The notes: generated by a model not told the origin, from the sequence alone. A DNA stretch of 64,000 bases from Flaccisagitta enflata (GCA_965153355.1 OZ231126.1:22134001-22198000); one strand, 5' to 3'; positions 35,751 to 49,044 are shown, counted from the first letter of the stretch. Made by a program: numbers and translations.

Positions 35751-36451
35751 GGGCAGCGGCCCCGAAGGGGCCGATGACCTATGCTTTCACACAGGAGAAA
35801 TTTCTCCTCCTTCTTCTCCTCCTCCTTCTTCTTATCCGTCCACCCCCTTTGAAGCTCATATTCTAGCCTTGAGGCTCACATCCTAACCTATCGGCCCAAA
35901 TCCTAGTCTCAAGGCCCAAATTCTAGCCTCAAGGCCCAAATCCTAGTCTCAAGGCTCAAATCCTAGCCTTGAGGCTCAAATCCCAACCTCAAGGTTCAAA
36001 TCCCAACCTCAAGGCTCAAATCCCAACCTCAAGGCTCACATCCCAACCTTGAGGCTCAAATCCTAGCCTAGAAGCTTCAAATCCCAGCTCGAGGCTCAGC
36101 ATCCCAGCCCCGAGGCTCAAATCCTAAACTTGAAGCTCAAATCTCAGCCTCAAGGCTCAAATCCTAGCTTCAAGGCTGAAATCCTAACTTTGAGGCTCAA
36201 ATCTCAGCCTTGAGGCTCAAATCCCAGCCAAAGACCAAAGACTCACATCCCGACCTCGAGGCTCAAATCCCACCCTCGAGGCTCAAATCCCTAATCCCAA
36301 CCTCGAGGCTAAAATCCCATTATTGATGCTCACTTTCAACCCTAGATCATAAAAAATCACAAAGCATAGGTCATCGGCCCCTTTGGGGCTGCTGCCCCTC
36401 TCACCATCACACATCTACATATACTCACAAAGGGGCAACGGGTACCGCTGA
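35751..36451. mobile_element. Family D element with 20-bp minisatellite
   Basis: The inverted ends GGGCAGCGGCCCCGAAGGGG and GGGCAGCAGCCCCAAAGGGG continue to CCGATGACCTATGCTTT on both sides (37 bp, two mismatches; 35751-35787 and 36361-36397). Inside is an array with consensus near CAAGGCTCAAATCCTAGCCT (about 35850-36330). To the right, GGCAACGGGTACCGCTGACC is a tail shared with other copies. Confidence 0.82.
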
Positions 36452-36603
36452 CCATCTAACGCTTTTGCGACTATTTGAAAATGCCGACGCACGCGACTGA
36501 GGTCTAATGACCTTGTTTCCTTTGGCTTTATGATAGAAACTGTCGCTCACTTCCGTAACCCCTAGCGTTTAGGCTCAATCTCTCCCTGTTTGTTACTGTC
36601 TGT

Positions 36604-36662
36604 CTCTGTGTCTGTCTCTGTCTCTGTCTCTGTCTCTGTCTGCAGCTGTCGCTGTCACTGTT

Positions 36663-36755
<93 letters not shown>
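36604..36755. repeat. (CTGT CT)n and (CT)n microsatellites
   Basis: Six-base CTGTCT repeats, a TGTCGCTGTCACTGTTGC bridge, then a pure CT array. Confidence 0.95.
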
Positions 36756-36758
<3 letters not shown>

Positions 36759-37165
36759 TCCGACACGCTCACGCACACTAGTCTCCCTTCTGCATGCAAG
36801 ATTCCATCAATAATTCATCTTGATGAATAAATGTACGAATTCGGATTTTTCTTTCTTCTTCTACGCCATTTTTCCTCCGTTGCTACACTCTACAAAATAT
36901 CGAATGAGAGAGAGAGAGAGGGAGACTGACAGAACAAAAAAAAGTAGATTAAGGTGACGTGGATGGTGAACACTTGATAACGGCGTTTATGGCGCGTTTA
37001 TGGCAAAGATAACAACAACGTCGTTTAAGATTAGCAGGAAAAATGGACTGGTAGTGACGGATTATAAGTGATGCCATCGGTGATGGTGATGATCTGATGC
37101 CTAATGTGATATCAATGTTAAGTAGGTCGTCAACGAATCAATAAACTATTGAGGTAATTAATAAA

Positions 37166-37314
37166 TAAGGCCGGATACACGGCGCGGCTACCTTAGTCGC
37201 GTGCGGGTGGGCAGGGACGGCGAAAAAAAGCGAAGTATGACAGACCGACCGACCGACCGACACACAGACAGATGGACAGAGCAGGTTGTAGAGTCGCGTG
37301 CACGCGACTAAAAA
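37166..37314 (+). mobile_element. Family A repeat, short form
   Basis: AAGGCCGGATACACGGC, GGTGGGCAGGGACGG, ACCGACCGACCGACCGAC, AGAGCAGGTTGTAGA and the perfect palindrome AGTCGCGTGCACGCGACT then AAAAA. Confidence 0.82.
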
Positions 37315-37321
37315 CTAATTT

Positions 37322-37737
37322 TTGAATGAATGAATGAATGAATGAATGAATGAATGAATGAATGAATGAATGAATGAATGAATGAATGAATGAATGAATG
37401 AATGAATGAATGAATGGATGAGTGAATGAATGAATGAATGAATGAATGAATGAATGAATGAATGAATGAATGAATGAATGAATGAATGAATGAATGAATG
37501 AATGAATGAAAAAATGAATGAAACAATGAATGAATGAATGAATGAATGAATGAATGAATGAATGAATGAATGAATGAATGAAGGAATGAATGAAACAATG
37601 AATAAAACAATGAATGAATGAATGAATGAATGAATGAATGAATGAATGAATGAATGAATGAATGAATGAATGAATGAGAAAAGAAATGAATGAATGAATG
37701 AAGGAATGAATGAATGAATGAATGAATGAATGAATGA
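37322..37737. repeat. (GAAT)n array between two family A copies
   Basis: A 415-bp GAAT array with few interruptions, bordered within 10 bp by family A elements on both sides. The frames of 154 and 185 codons over it are artefacts. Confidence 0.95.
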
Positions 37738-39565
37738 ACAAGGCCAACACCTATAAGTCGCGTGCAGGACAAAATAACTGAACTGACCTGACTTTTTATT
37801 GTATCTTTATCGAAAATCAGATTCTACCCCAGACCCAAACCAGACTCAAACCAGACTCAAACCAGATTTAAACCAAACCAAAACCAGACCAAAACCAGAC
37901 CGAAACCAGACCTAAACCAGACATAAACCAGACCTAAACCAGACCTAAACCAGACATGAACCAGACTTAATCCATACTTAAACCAGACTTAAACCAGACT
38001 TAAACCAGACTCGAACCAGACTCAAACCAGACTCCAAACCATACTTAAACCAGACTATACCATAAATAAACCAGACTTAAACCAGACTTAAACCAAGACT
38101 TAAACCAGACTTAAACCAGAATTAAACCAGACTTTAACTAGACTTAAACCAGACTTAAACCAGACTTAAACCAGAATTAAAAACCAGACTTAAACTGAAT
38201 CTAACCAACAGACTTAAACCAGCAGACTTTAAACCAGCAGACTTAAACCAGCAGAATTAAACCAGACCTAAACCAGCAGACTTAAACCAGCAGACTTAAA
38301 CCAGCAGACTTAAACCAGCAGACTTAAACCAGCAGACTTAAACCAGCAGACTTAAACCAGCAAGCTTGAACCAGCAGACTTAAACCAGCAGACTTAAACC
38401 AGCAGACTTAAACCAGCAGACTTAAACCAGCAGAATTAAACCAGCCAACTTAAACCAGCGGATTTAAACCAGCAGACTTAAACCAGCAGACTTAACCAGC
38501 AGACCTAAACCAACAGACCTAAATCAGCCATCTCAAATAGCTAACCTAAACCAGCCGACCTAAACCAGCCAACTTAAACCAGCAGACAAAACCAGTGGAC
38601 TTAAACCAGCAGACTTTAACCAGCAGACTTAAACCAGCAGACCTAAACCAGCAGACCTTATCAGCAGACTTAAACCAACAGACTTAAACCAGCAGACTTA
38701 AACCAGCAGACTTGAAATGCCACATTTGACCAAAACATACCAAAAAACAAAAATGACCAAAACATACCAAAAAACCTAGATGACCAAAAAAAAATAAAAA
38801 AAAAAACAAAAACAAAAATACAAAAAACAAAAAACCCTAAAACCCAAAACCAAAAAAACCAAAAAACCAAAAAACCAAAAAAACAAAAAAAAAAACCAAA
38901 AACCAAAAACCAAAAAACATAAAAGACCAAAACATACCAAAAAACCATGTTAGATGACCAAAAATGACCTGAAATCTTCCAAAATGACTTAAAATGCCCA
39001 AAAAACACACAAATGACTTAAATTAACAAACTGACGTAAATGATCAAAAATGACCAAAAATGATGAAAATGACCGAAATGACCAAAAGCAACCAAAAATG
39101 ACCAAAAACAACAACATAATGACTCAAAATAACTCCAGAAGACCCAAATTGATCAAAAACAACGCAAAAAAGCAAAGTGTTACTAAAAACTACAAAAGCC
39201 AAAAATAACTTAGAGTGACTGAGAATGACTTGGAATGACTTGGAATGACTTATAATGACTTTGAATGACTTAGAATAACTTAGAATGACTAAGAATGACT
39301 AAAATGTGACTCATAATAACATAAAATGACAAAAATGACAAAAAATGACAAAATGACTTAAGTGACTAAAATTAACTGAAAATGACTGAAAATGACTTAA
39401 AATGACATAAAATGACTTAAAATGACAAAAAATACCCTAAAATGATGTAAAACGACGAAAAAAAGCTAAGTGTTACGGACGGACGGACCGACAGACGGAC
39501 CGACGGACCGACGGACCGACGGACCGACAGAGCGGGTTATAGAGTCGCGTGCACGCGACTAAAAA
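37738..39565 (+). mobile_element. Family A long form with three internal arrays, 1.8 kb
   Basis: Starts ACAAGGCCAACACCTATAAG and TCGCGTGCAGGAC. It then holds ACCAGACTTAA units (about 37830-38200), CAGCAGACTTAAAC units (about 38200-38710), AAAACCAAAAA-type sequence (38720-38960) and AAATGACTTA units (about 38960-39440). It ends with a (GGACCGAC)n block and AGTCGCGTGCACGCGACTAA. It is the longest family A copy in the window and has no coding frame of interest. Confidence 0.78.
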
Positions 39566-40657
39566 ACTGTCTACATGGCGAAAAATACTTCAATGTCCTT
39601 CCCTTACCAACCTGGACTATAATGAAAATGTCAACCACTCGACCTTTTTTAAGTGGCTGATACACGGTGAACAAGCTCAAGTGGGGGAAAGTAAAAGCTC
39701 TAGCTTCCAAAACTGCCAAAGTATCACATTTCATCTTTTGCTGTGTTGTAGAAAATTACCTGACATTTCATATGAGTTAAAGCTGAGGTTATTAGCTCAA
39801 ATACTTTAGAGGATACATTAAAATCTTTAAAATGTCCAAAACTAGGAATGGCCCAAAAACAACTTTCAAACTTGAGTACTTTGAAACTGGTAAATAGTGC
39901 TGTTTCATTCTTTCATCAATTATTGAACCAAATGTTGCATTCTTGGTTTCTACCTGAAGCACCATGAATGCCTTTTAGGTTTTTTTTATCCAACTTGATA
40001 TAGTCATGCCATTTTCTTCTCCGCAACTTGAGTTAGATTGAGAATCAATGAGCAATTTTTTGAGGTTTGAGAGGAACCCTCACATTTTTGGTCTTATCTT
40101 TTTAACCGTTTCAGTTTCTCTTTTTTGACCAACCAAAGCAAGAGGAACAAACGTCAGGCAGTTCCTTACAAGGAACAACTTTCAAATTATGAATATCTTA
40201 AGTTGTTTAGGCGTAATTAGCTTTTACTTTCCCCCATTTGAGGTTGTTCACTTGAAAAAAAAGAATATGTACTAATGATAACGTCAACGACGATATCAAT
40301 ACGTTGATGATTAATCATGGCACCGTTCCAACATTCAAACACAGCAAAAGAGAACCTTTTATAGTGACCGATAAATTCTATCTGTATTTGAACGGAATGC
40401 TGGTTTAGCCAGACAAGAAAATGAATCAGCTTGAACCCAAGGATTTATTTGTGTTCCTCGCGGAATTACGTTGATCGCTAGTCCGTTTGAGTAGGGCTCT
40501 ACTGTAAACTTTTTTTCTTGCACCTTTTACCATCATCACGAGGGATTATGCGATGTTCCCACCTTCTTTCAACCAATCATGTCAGCGTTCTTTATTCCCT
40601 TTGGTCTTTGCCAACTGGTCAAATTTCACCTTGGCCTCGTCACCAATTGGTTTAAAT

Positions 40658-40838
40658 CAAGGCCAGATACTCGGCCACCTTAGTCGAATATGGATGATGG
40701 GCGGGCAGGGGCAGTGATGAAGATGTCTACTTTGGCGGGGGCAGTATCGCCAAAGACGCAATTTAACAACAAATGTGACCGACTGACAGACCGAGCAACA
40801 GACGGACCTATAGGGTGACGTCACTGAAAAGGACGCGA
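40658..40838 (+). mobile_element. Family A repeat, decayed
   Basis: CAAGGCCAGATACTCGGCCA, GGGCGGGCAGGGGCAGTGAT, GACCGACTGACAGACCGAGC. The hairpin region is no longer recognisable. Confidence 0.5.
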
Positions 40839-41104
40839 CGTCGGACAGAAATTTGCATTTAAACAGATGGCAGATTCGTCGCTTTTTGACCTTGGAGCAA
40901 GAGTAGACAAGCTAAGTCGCGAGGAACAGCAGAAATGGTGATGACCAGATTGCGCAAATGGCGATGACTTGCTTGCCAAAAAGGTGTCGACAAAATTGCA
41001 CAGAAGGCGATGACTTGCTCGCAGAAATGGTGATGACATGATGTATTTGGGTTTTTTCCTTGTTTCGTTTTGTTTTGTTTTATGTTCCTTATTCTCCGTT
41101 TAAG

Positions 41105-41500
41105 ACTCATACTTCAACTTCAACCTGGATTTACCATTCATATACATGAAACTGGAAAACCGTTTATAGACTAGAAAGACCAAATAAGCTTATAGAATCA
41201 GAATTTAACCTGGAGTCATATACTTTAACTCTGACCTAGACAAACCCTTCATAGAGTTGGTCTTTGACCAGGATTAATCATTCATAGACTGAGTCATTGA
41301 CTTGGATTAACTAGTTATGGACTCTCTCCGTGACCTGGACAAAACACTCCTAGACTCAGACATTGACCTGGATAAGCCATTGGCAGAGACGGACTTTGAC
41401 CAGGATTAGCCATTCTTAGACTCGAGCTTTGACCTGCATAGGCCATTCATAGACTCGGGCTTTGACCTAGATTAGCCATTCATAGACTTGGACTTAGAGT
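41105..41500. repeat. Minisatellite, about 34-bp unit, diverged
   Basis: The unit near CTTTGACCTGGATTAGCC plus ATTCATAGACTCGG recurs about eleven times with variation. A smaller array, GGTGATGAC..TTGC units, lies at about 40930-41040. Confidence 0.75.
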
Positions 41501-41654
41501 TCATGAAGTGGAAATCCTTTGAAAACGTCTCATCAACGACTTAACCGTCTTTTCTTGCCCTTTGACCCTTTTTGATTGTCCTGGGTATTTAGACCATCAG
41601 CACTCGGTATTACTTGGTCCTCTTGGTTTCTTCTTGGGGCTAACCCTAACTGAC

Positions 41655-41671
41655 CTTGTCTTTCTTCTTTC

Positions 41672-41738
<67 letters not shown>

Positions 41739-41990
41739 TTTTTCTTTCCTTCTTTCTTTCTTTCTTTCTTTATTCATTTTTTCTTTTCTTTCTTTCCATC
41801 TTCCCTTTTGTCAATCTCTCTACCATAACTCCTTTCTACTTTCTGTCTGCCTTCTACCATTTTCTTCTTTCTTTTTTTTTTTTTCTTTCTTTTTTTTTTC
41901 TTCCTTTCTTTTCTTTTCTTCTCTTTTTGTTCCCTCTCTTTTTTCCCTTTTTTTTTTTTTCCTTTATTCTCTTTATTCCTCCATGCTTGC
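41655..41990. repeat. (CTTT)n array and pyrimidine-rich tract
   Basis: Pure CTTT to about 41738, then mixed T/C-rich sequence. Frames here are artefacts. Confidence 0.93.
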
Positions 41991-42165
41991 TTCCCTCCAT
42001 TCTCTTTTCCCTCCTCTTCTTTTCTTTAGTTTCGCTTCCTCTCCTTTGCCTCCTGCCTTTTTCCAAACCTCCAACTGTCTTTCCTATAAATTATCTTCTT
42101 TTTGCGGAGGCTCGGAAGACTTTTAATTTGCGCTGGGAACAGAATTCGGATCGTGATTGGTTTGT

Positions 42166-42798
42166 GAGGGGCCGTTTCTAGTCAGAGACAATCGCGTTTT
42201 ACGTAACGGGCCACTTGGTCGCTCGCTACGTTTGTTCGCTCGCACCGCTCACTCTGCTTACTCGCTCCGCAGCGCTCTGCTTTGCCATGCTTGTTTCACT
42301 TGCTCCGTTCACGGGCTCGCTCACTCACTTCGCTCACTCCCTCGTGAGAACAAACATGTTTTTCATCTTCACTAGAAACACGCCCTAAATCTGTGTCGCG
42401 TACTTAAGATGGAAATGGGCTAATGTACAAACATGCTCAGATCGGAATGTGGTCAAATGCGATATAACCGACAAAGGCAAAGGATTTTGACGCTGCCTGG
42501 AGTTGGAATTGCAAAAAGTATGGGGCAATGGGCATAATGATACTAAGGGCATGTGTCTAGTGACGACCAAAAACGCGTTCTCAAGGTGAACACATATTCA
42601 TGAATTTCAACTGTCCCACGAGGGAGTGAGCGAAGTGAGTGAGCAAGCCCGTGAATGGAGTAAGTGAGCAAAACAAGCATAGCAAATCAGAGCGCTACAG
42701 AGCGAGTGAGCGGAGTGAGCGGGGCAAGCGAACGAACGTAGCGAGCGACCGAGTGGCCTGTTTAAAACGCGATTGTTTGTGACTAGATAGGCACCCTC
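42166..42798. mobile_element. Non-autonomous element with about 185-bp inverted ends, abutting the Hox stop codon
   Basis: Left end (42166-42356) starts GAGGGGCCGTTTCTAGTCAG. The right end (42610-42798), inverted, starts GAGGGTGCCTATCTAGTCAC. Both continue ACAATCGCGTTTTA and a long run of GCTCGCTACGTT-like octamers ending at CCTCGTG. About 250 bp lies between, with no transposase. The right end overlaps the last two bases of the Hox stop codon. Confidence 0.75.
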
Positions 42799-43065
42799 AG
42801 TTAGCAATTGAGATAGTGTCATGGGGTGTGTAACTGTGTGAGTCTCGCAGTTTCTTGCTTTTCATCCTACGGTTTTGAAACCAAATCTTCACTTGCCGTT
42901 CTGTGAGACTGGTTCTGTATGAGAGCTCGTAACGCTTTTGCTTGGTGATGTAAGTGTTGGAAAGATATTCTTCCTCGAGCAAATAAGTGACCCATTTCTC
43001 GTAGGGCTTCCGCTTTGTCCGGCATTTTCCGCCGGAAGTACACGCGTGGAAGAAGTTTGTCGGGT
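42797..43065 (-). CDS. Posterior-class Hox gene, exon 3 (homeodomain)
   Basis: The acceptor TTCAATTTTCAACAG opens the exon in phase 1. It reads [14 protein letters not shown] and then a 60-residue homeodomain from [11 protein letters not shown] to KSKKLR. Helix 3 is [19 protein letters not shown] with the invariant W48, F49, N51 and R53. L16 is present, and Y replaces the usual F20. The KQKR at homeodomain 28-31 and KRKPY at 4-8 are marks of the Abd-B/Hox9-14 class. A 16-residue tail ends SIAN-stop. No hexapeptide (YPWM) is visible, also expected of posterior Hox. The sequence is more divergent than arthropod Abd-B, and lophotrochozoan Post1 is my best guess. Function by family: nuclear DNA-binding regulator of posterior body identity. 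Confidence 0.93.
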
Positions 43066-43593
43066 CTGTTGAAAATTGAAGTGGGGGGGGGACGATGAAG
43101 AAATGAGAAAAAACCTAGTTTAACGATTTTGCTTAGGATACCAAGGTTTTTGTGAAATGATTTTTCACACCTTGTTTACATGTGAAAAAATATTTCATTT
43201 TCAACTCGTTTACGCCTGCTCAAGCTGATGTAGAGGCTTGGTCCAATAAGGAGGCAACCAGCTTACAACCGAGAGATCTCAGTTTGTGGATGCCCTAAAA
43301 TTTAGAGATTTAATGTGAGCTACTGTTACAGCAACCATGTAAAGGTACAGAAAAGACAGGTACTTTTTTTCACTGATTAAATCCGTAATGAAAAGATGTC
43401 TCGCTCACAAATGCAAAAAGTATCGAAGCTGTTCAAATAAAAAAGCAATATCTAGCTCAGTTCAAATAGCAGAATCTTTGACTTCCATCAGCCTATATCT
43501 GTCAAGTAACTTGGGAAAGAATCGTTTTTTGCATATGATTTTGAGATTGTATAAACGTTATATGATACAACATTCAAATTAGCACACACACAA

Positions 43594-43598
43594 ACACA

Positions 43599-43641
<43 letters not shown>
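43594..43641. repeat. (CT)n microsatellite in Hox intron 2
   Basis: Short CA run then a pure CT array. Confidence 0.93.
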
Positions 43642-43645
<4 letters not shown>

Positions 43646-43817
43646 AGCCTATTCACTCGATCACCGCATCGATCATGATGCTCCCTTGATTTCCTCTCAA
43701 TTTTACGTGCAATCTCACTCATCTTTGAGAATTCTTTGGGATCATCGGCTTGTGACAAACCTTGTCGGTCAGTTTGGTTCGCTTAGCAGTGTGAAGATCA
43801 TGGTTTCATTGCCATCG

Positions 43818-43891
43818 AAAGAAAGAAAAAAAGAAAGATAGAAAGAATGAAAGAAGGACAGAAAGAAAGATAGAAAGAATGAAAGAAAGAG

Positions 43892-43966
<75 letters not shown>

Positions 43967-43974
43967 ATGAAAGA

Positions 43975-44033
<59 letters not shown>

Positions 44034-44047
44034 TGTGAGTGTGTGTT
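43818..44047. repeat. (GAAA)n-(TG)n in Hox intron 2
   Basis: GAAA units to 43975, then a TG array. Hox intron 2 spans 43066-49589 (6,524 bp) and also holds the repeats listed below. Confidence 0.95.
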
Positions 44048-44556
44048 TGTTCGTGATTTTGGAATGATACGCTATTTTGTACCACATTACTTTAATGTTA
44101 TTTCAAATGTTCAATCTACTCTGATGGTTGTTCATACTAGCAATTCTTTTTCAAATGGTACAGCGATATTCGCCTAAGGGTTATTAAATGTACTTGTTCC
44201 CGCCAAGAAATAGAAAATATCAAGTTGGTATCGGGTAGCAAAAGATACAATGCCTCGATGAGTAAAACATAAAAAGCCAAACATATCCACACCCATCGGC
44301 CTCCATTTACTGGGACAATGTTCACCCAAAGGCCTAAAGAGCAGCCGAAAATGCATCAAAGTAAGCCGCGTTTACGCCCTAAAATGCGCGGCACGATCTG
44401 CATCAGAACATCAAAGAAGGCGATGTTGATCTATCGGCCATTTCATGTCAAACCAAAACGTGGATGAGACTAACTCGAGAGCCCAAATTGACGAAGAACT
44501 GGAAAGAATGATGGCCTTTTAATCGAACATCCCGACGAAGGACGGGGATGAGAGGG

Positions 44557-44945
<389 letters not shown>

Positions 44946-45799
44946 CCAGGGATAAGGATGCACTGGGATGAATGACGGCAGAGGACAAAAAGAGATTTTG
45001 CAATCATGATAAGGATGCTAACGCACCACAGAATATAGAGGATGCGAACGCGCATCCACCCCAAAAGCGTTCGCATCCATGCTTTTTTGCACTGTCCTTG
45101 TCCTCGACCTCCAAATTCAAAACAAAAACACCATAAATGGCTGCATGTGTTTGTAGCAAGAACAAAATATGAAATGTGTAATGTGTGTGTGTGTGTGTGA
45201 CACAAGGCAAGGTGTGTATGTGTCAGTGCTGGAGACCATTTGCCACTGGCCAATCATTTCAACTTCAGGTTACTTTTTTCTGTTTTTTCTTCTGCCTTTC
45301 ATGAATTTTATTTCTTGCTCTTCCTTCATTCTTCTTTCCTCTCTGTTTCTTTCTTCCTTCCCTTTTATTCCTTCTTCTTCATTCCTCTTTTCATTCCTTC
45401 TTTTCTGATCCCTTCTTTTCTTGCTTCTTTTGTTGTTCTTTTGTTTTTTCCATTTTTCTTCTTCTTCTTCTTCTTCTATTCTTTCTTCTTCTTCCTCCAT
45501 TCTTTCTTCGTCTCATTCTTTTCCTTCTTCCTCTTCCTCTGATCTCTTCTTCTTTTCTTTCCTTCTCTCCTTTTCTTTTCTTTTTCTTCTTTTTCCTACA
45601 TTCTTCTTCTTCTTCTTCTTCTTCTTCTTTTCTTCTTTCATTTTTCTACTTTACATAAGAGAAAGTGTAGAAGCGGGCGAAAACGCTGCATCATGTGAAC
45701 GCCAGTTAGCAACCAAAACAATGATGACGCGTGAATGCGACAGCGCGAGCGTTAAAACGAAGCAAGCGAACGCTTTTGAAAATCCTGCGCATCCTACAC

Positions 45800-45944
<145 letters not shown>

Positions 45945-46599
45945 AGCAAAATTTCAATTTCATATTTGCCTTTTAGATTGAGGACGTTACATTTTACGAT
46001 ATACTTATTATGTCAATGAATATCGTCTTCCATCCCCACTCGAGGCCAGGTGATCAATTGAAGCCAAAAAAAAATCCAATTTTGGGGGGCTGTCACACTA
46101 AAACTCTCCGATTTCATCCAACTAAGTTGTGTTAGTAATAGTTTAAACATATCAACCAACGGAAAAATATTGCATAAAACTTTCATTGCAAAATCACGGG
46201 GTTTATGCATTTATTTCGCTTATTTGACAGGTGTCCAACGTAGTGGATTTTTCCCCCTTGACAAATGAGACAAGGCAGCAGATGATTCAGATAGGATGGG
46301 AAATGAGGATGGTCAAGAGTGACCAAAGATTCATTATGACTCATCCTCTGGCTGACCATTAACTCGAAGAGGGGAAGACGGGTGGGAGGGGGGGTGAGGA
46401 TGCGGTGAAAAAAAGTTTGAATTGAGATTTATGATTTCCAACTCAAAACATAAACCAAGCTTAGAGCCACGATTTATGGATAGCTCGAGTTTCGAAACCA
46501 TTTGACCGTGCCGGTGAAATGGGAAAAGTCCAGCTCTCTTTTTTCTTTTTGCGGCAAAAAAAGTAAAAAAGAAAGAGAGCTATTTGAAAACAAAACAAA

Positions 46600-46685
46600 A
46601 CGAAACACAAAACCCAAAACCCAAAACACAAAACACAAAACACAAAACACAAAACACAAAACACAAAAAAACAAAAAACAAAAAC
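46600..46685. repeat. (ACACAAA)n heptamer array in Hox intron 2
   Basis: ACACAAA/ACCCAAA units. Nearby 46998-47062 is GC-rich (CAGGGCCCTCCTC, GGTCGGGCCGGACCCC) and resembles a hAT terminus. Confidence 0.75.
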
Positions 46686-47264
46686 CAGGACAATCAGGCC
46701 ATGATGTGTGCCCGATGATAGGTTGAGCGAAAATGTAACCAAGCAACAGACAGAAAGACGGCCGAAAGATGTTTACTAAAATAGATATGTAAAAACATAC
46801 GTAAAATGACGAATTTTGAAAAAAAAGCTGTAAAGAAAAGAAAATAATTAAAAAGAAACTGGTATCGTAAAAACATCATCTTTAACGATCCTACACCGCT
46901 AATCAAGAGGGAAATATTTACGGCCAGAAAAAAGAAATAAAACAAACCACAAAGATGAGGCAAGATCGAGGAAGTCTGAGCTTATTACAGGGCCCTCCTC
47001 TGTAATCGTCGGATGGTCGGGCCGGACCCCAAAAAGGAGGCCCAAAGCCCAAGGCCCAACCCATGCAGTTAAGCATTAGTATTTATTGTCAAAGAGGTAG
47101 AAGAGAGAGAGAGAGAGAGTTATTACATGTACTTGGCTACATCTCGACACTTCTCTGGTCGGTAATGAGACATTGTCCGCAATTCAGCAAGAATCGAAAG
47201 AACAATGAATATATTTGATTTGTAAGCCCGATCGTTTTGGCTTTTGTAGCTTTTCCTTTGGGTT

Positions 47265-47544
47265 CCTGTCTTGAAGTCGGTGTGAGGCAGCTCTTAGACG
47301 TATTTTCTGCAAATGTGCAGTCTCCAACCGAATTGATGAGTGATGAGCCTCAGCTCAATGACATTTGGATTCTTTATCGTCGAACTTCATCTTCGTGAGG
47401 TCAACGAACGTCCGGGCGATTTCGTCCGGAGGCGCGCAGACCCAGGAAACAGTTCCACCTACAGCGGCAACGTCAGCATGTTCCACCTACGCACCGACAT
47501 CTTGACAATTTTGCAAAGGTTGTTATTGTTGTGATTGTTTTTGG

Positions 47545-47628
<84 letters not shown>

Positions 47629-47631
47629 TTT

Positions 47632-47668
<37 letters not shown>

Positions 47669-47905
47669 ACTCTAACGTTGATCGCCAAGCCGCGACTGAA
47701 GAATTCCTCAATGCTTTTCCTCGAACATCTTCCACCGAAATTTTTGAGGGATGAGCTGCTGCCCAAAGACGTATTAATTCTCTTTTTGTCGTCGTAACCC
47801 TTTTTCGTGAGGTGCAGGAGCGTCTTCGTGAAGAGGCGCCAGAACCCGAAAGCGTGTTCGCGTATTGAAAGCAGCATCTTCGCCTTTCTTCCAATTCACG
47901 TGCTC
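47265..47905. repeat. Diverged direct repeat flanking a (GTT)n array
   Basis: Segments 47270-47500 and 47690-47880 resemble each other (GATGAGC..CAGCTCAA.GAC and GATGAGCTGCTGCCCAAAGAC, both followed by TCGTCG..CTT..TTCGTGAGGT). Between them is (GTT)n at 47543-47668. The plus frames give protein-like stretches (ATEEFLNAFPRTSSTEIFEG, TLFREVQERLREEAPEPES) split by stops, so an old coding relic is possible. Confidence 0.4.
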
Positions 47906-48039
47906 GGTTGATCAGCGGCATTCTATTTATTCTTAAGAGACTAAGGAAGACGCAATCATTCAGAAAAAAAGAAAGAAAATAAAGGAAAAACAGTTTGTTC
48001 AATTTAAACAAAATAAAATTATGAGAGAGATTTATTTTT

Positions 48040-48096
<57 letters not shown>

Positions 48097-48231
48097 ATTA
48101 CGGAAAAGATAGATGATATAGACAGCATTTGAGACAGACATGCTGGCCTGCAAAGCTACTGGGGACAAAAATAGTACTAGACAAGATCAATTACACAGAA
48201 AAGCCGAAAAACAGACTTACTGATAGGGGGC

Positions 48232-48296
<65 letters not shown>

Positions 48297-48340
48297 TACT
48301 GTCAGACAAACAGATAGGCTGACAGACAAACGGAGAGAGA

Positions 48341-48419
<79 letters not shown>

Positions 48420-48592
48420 GAGAGAGAGAGAGAGACTTACTTCATAGGGCAGACAGACAGTGACAGAGACAGACAGTGACAGAGACAGTGTATATTATAT
48501 TTATTTTTCAGACAGACAGACAAATAGACAGAGCAGACAGACAGACAGACAGACAGACATACTGTCAGACAAACAGACAGGCTGACAGACAA

Positions 48593-48688
<96 letters not shown>

Positions 48689-48690
48689 CT
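48040..48690. repeat. Alternating (GA)n and (GACA)n blocks in Hox intron 2
   Basis: GA 48043-48094; GACA 48231-48297; GA 48331-48435; GACA 48510-48560; GA 48596-48685. The segment ACATACTGTCAGACAAACAG through GGCTGACAGACAAACGGAGA occurs twice (48293 and 48557), so the block was duplicated. Confidence 0.93.
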
Positions 48691-48857
48691 AGTCTCTTTT
48701 CTGATCGTTATTACATGCGTCAGGCAATAATTCTTTTTGCCTTTGAGGGGGGAAAAGTCGATAACATCGAAATTCGCTTTTCGACTTTTCGGCCAAAGGT
48801 TTTTCCATCCCCCAAATGTGTGCCTTTTGTCTTCACTTTTCTGTATGCATTTTGTTC

Positions 48858-49044
48858 TTTTTAGTTGCGGACACGCAACTCTATAAGAGGCTTTGTCCGT
48901 CCGTCCGTTGGTCGGTTGGTTGGTCCGTGGACACGGGTCGAAAAGTGAGGAAATGAGCGTTTTAGATTATCTTTAGTTGCCGACAGTTGCATTTCCGCCC
49001 TTGCCCACCCGTCCGCAACTGATGGCCGTGTATCCGGCCTTGTT
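48858..49044 (-). mobile_element. Family A repeat, GTTGCG-hairpin subfamily, in Hox intron 2
   Basis: TTTTTAGTTGCGGACACGCAACT, (CCGT)n, GTCGAAAAGTGAGGAAATGAGC, CTTGCCCACCCGTCCGC and GGCCGTGTATCCGGCCTTGTT. Confidence 0.8.

Noticed and set aside
42157-42822. Ser/Leu-rich frames in both directions near the Hox 3' end
   Set aside because: They translate the GCTCGCTACGTT-type octamer runs in the inverted ends of the element.
46980-47070. GC-rich CAGGGCCC/GGGCCGG patch as a second hAT element
   Set aside because: Only one terminus-like patch is present, with no transposase remnant or partner end.
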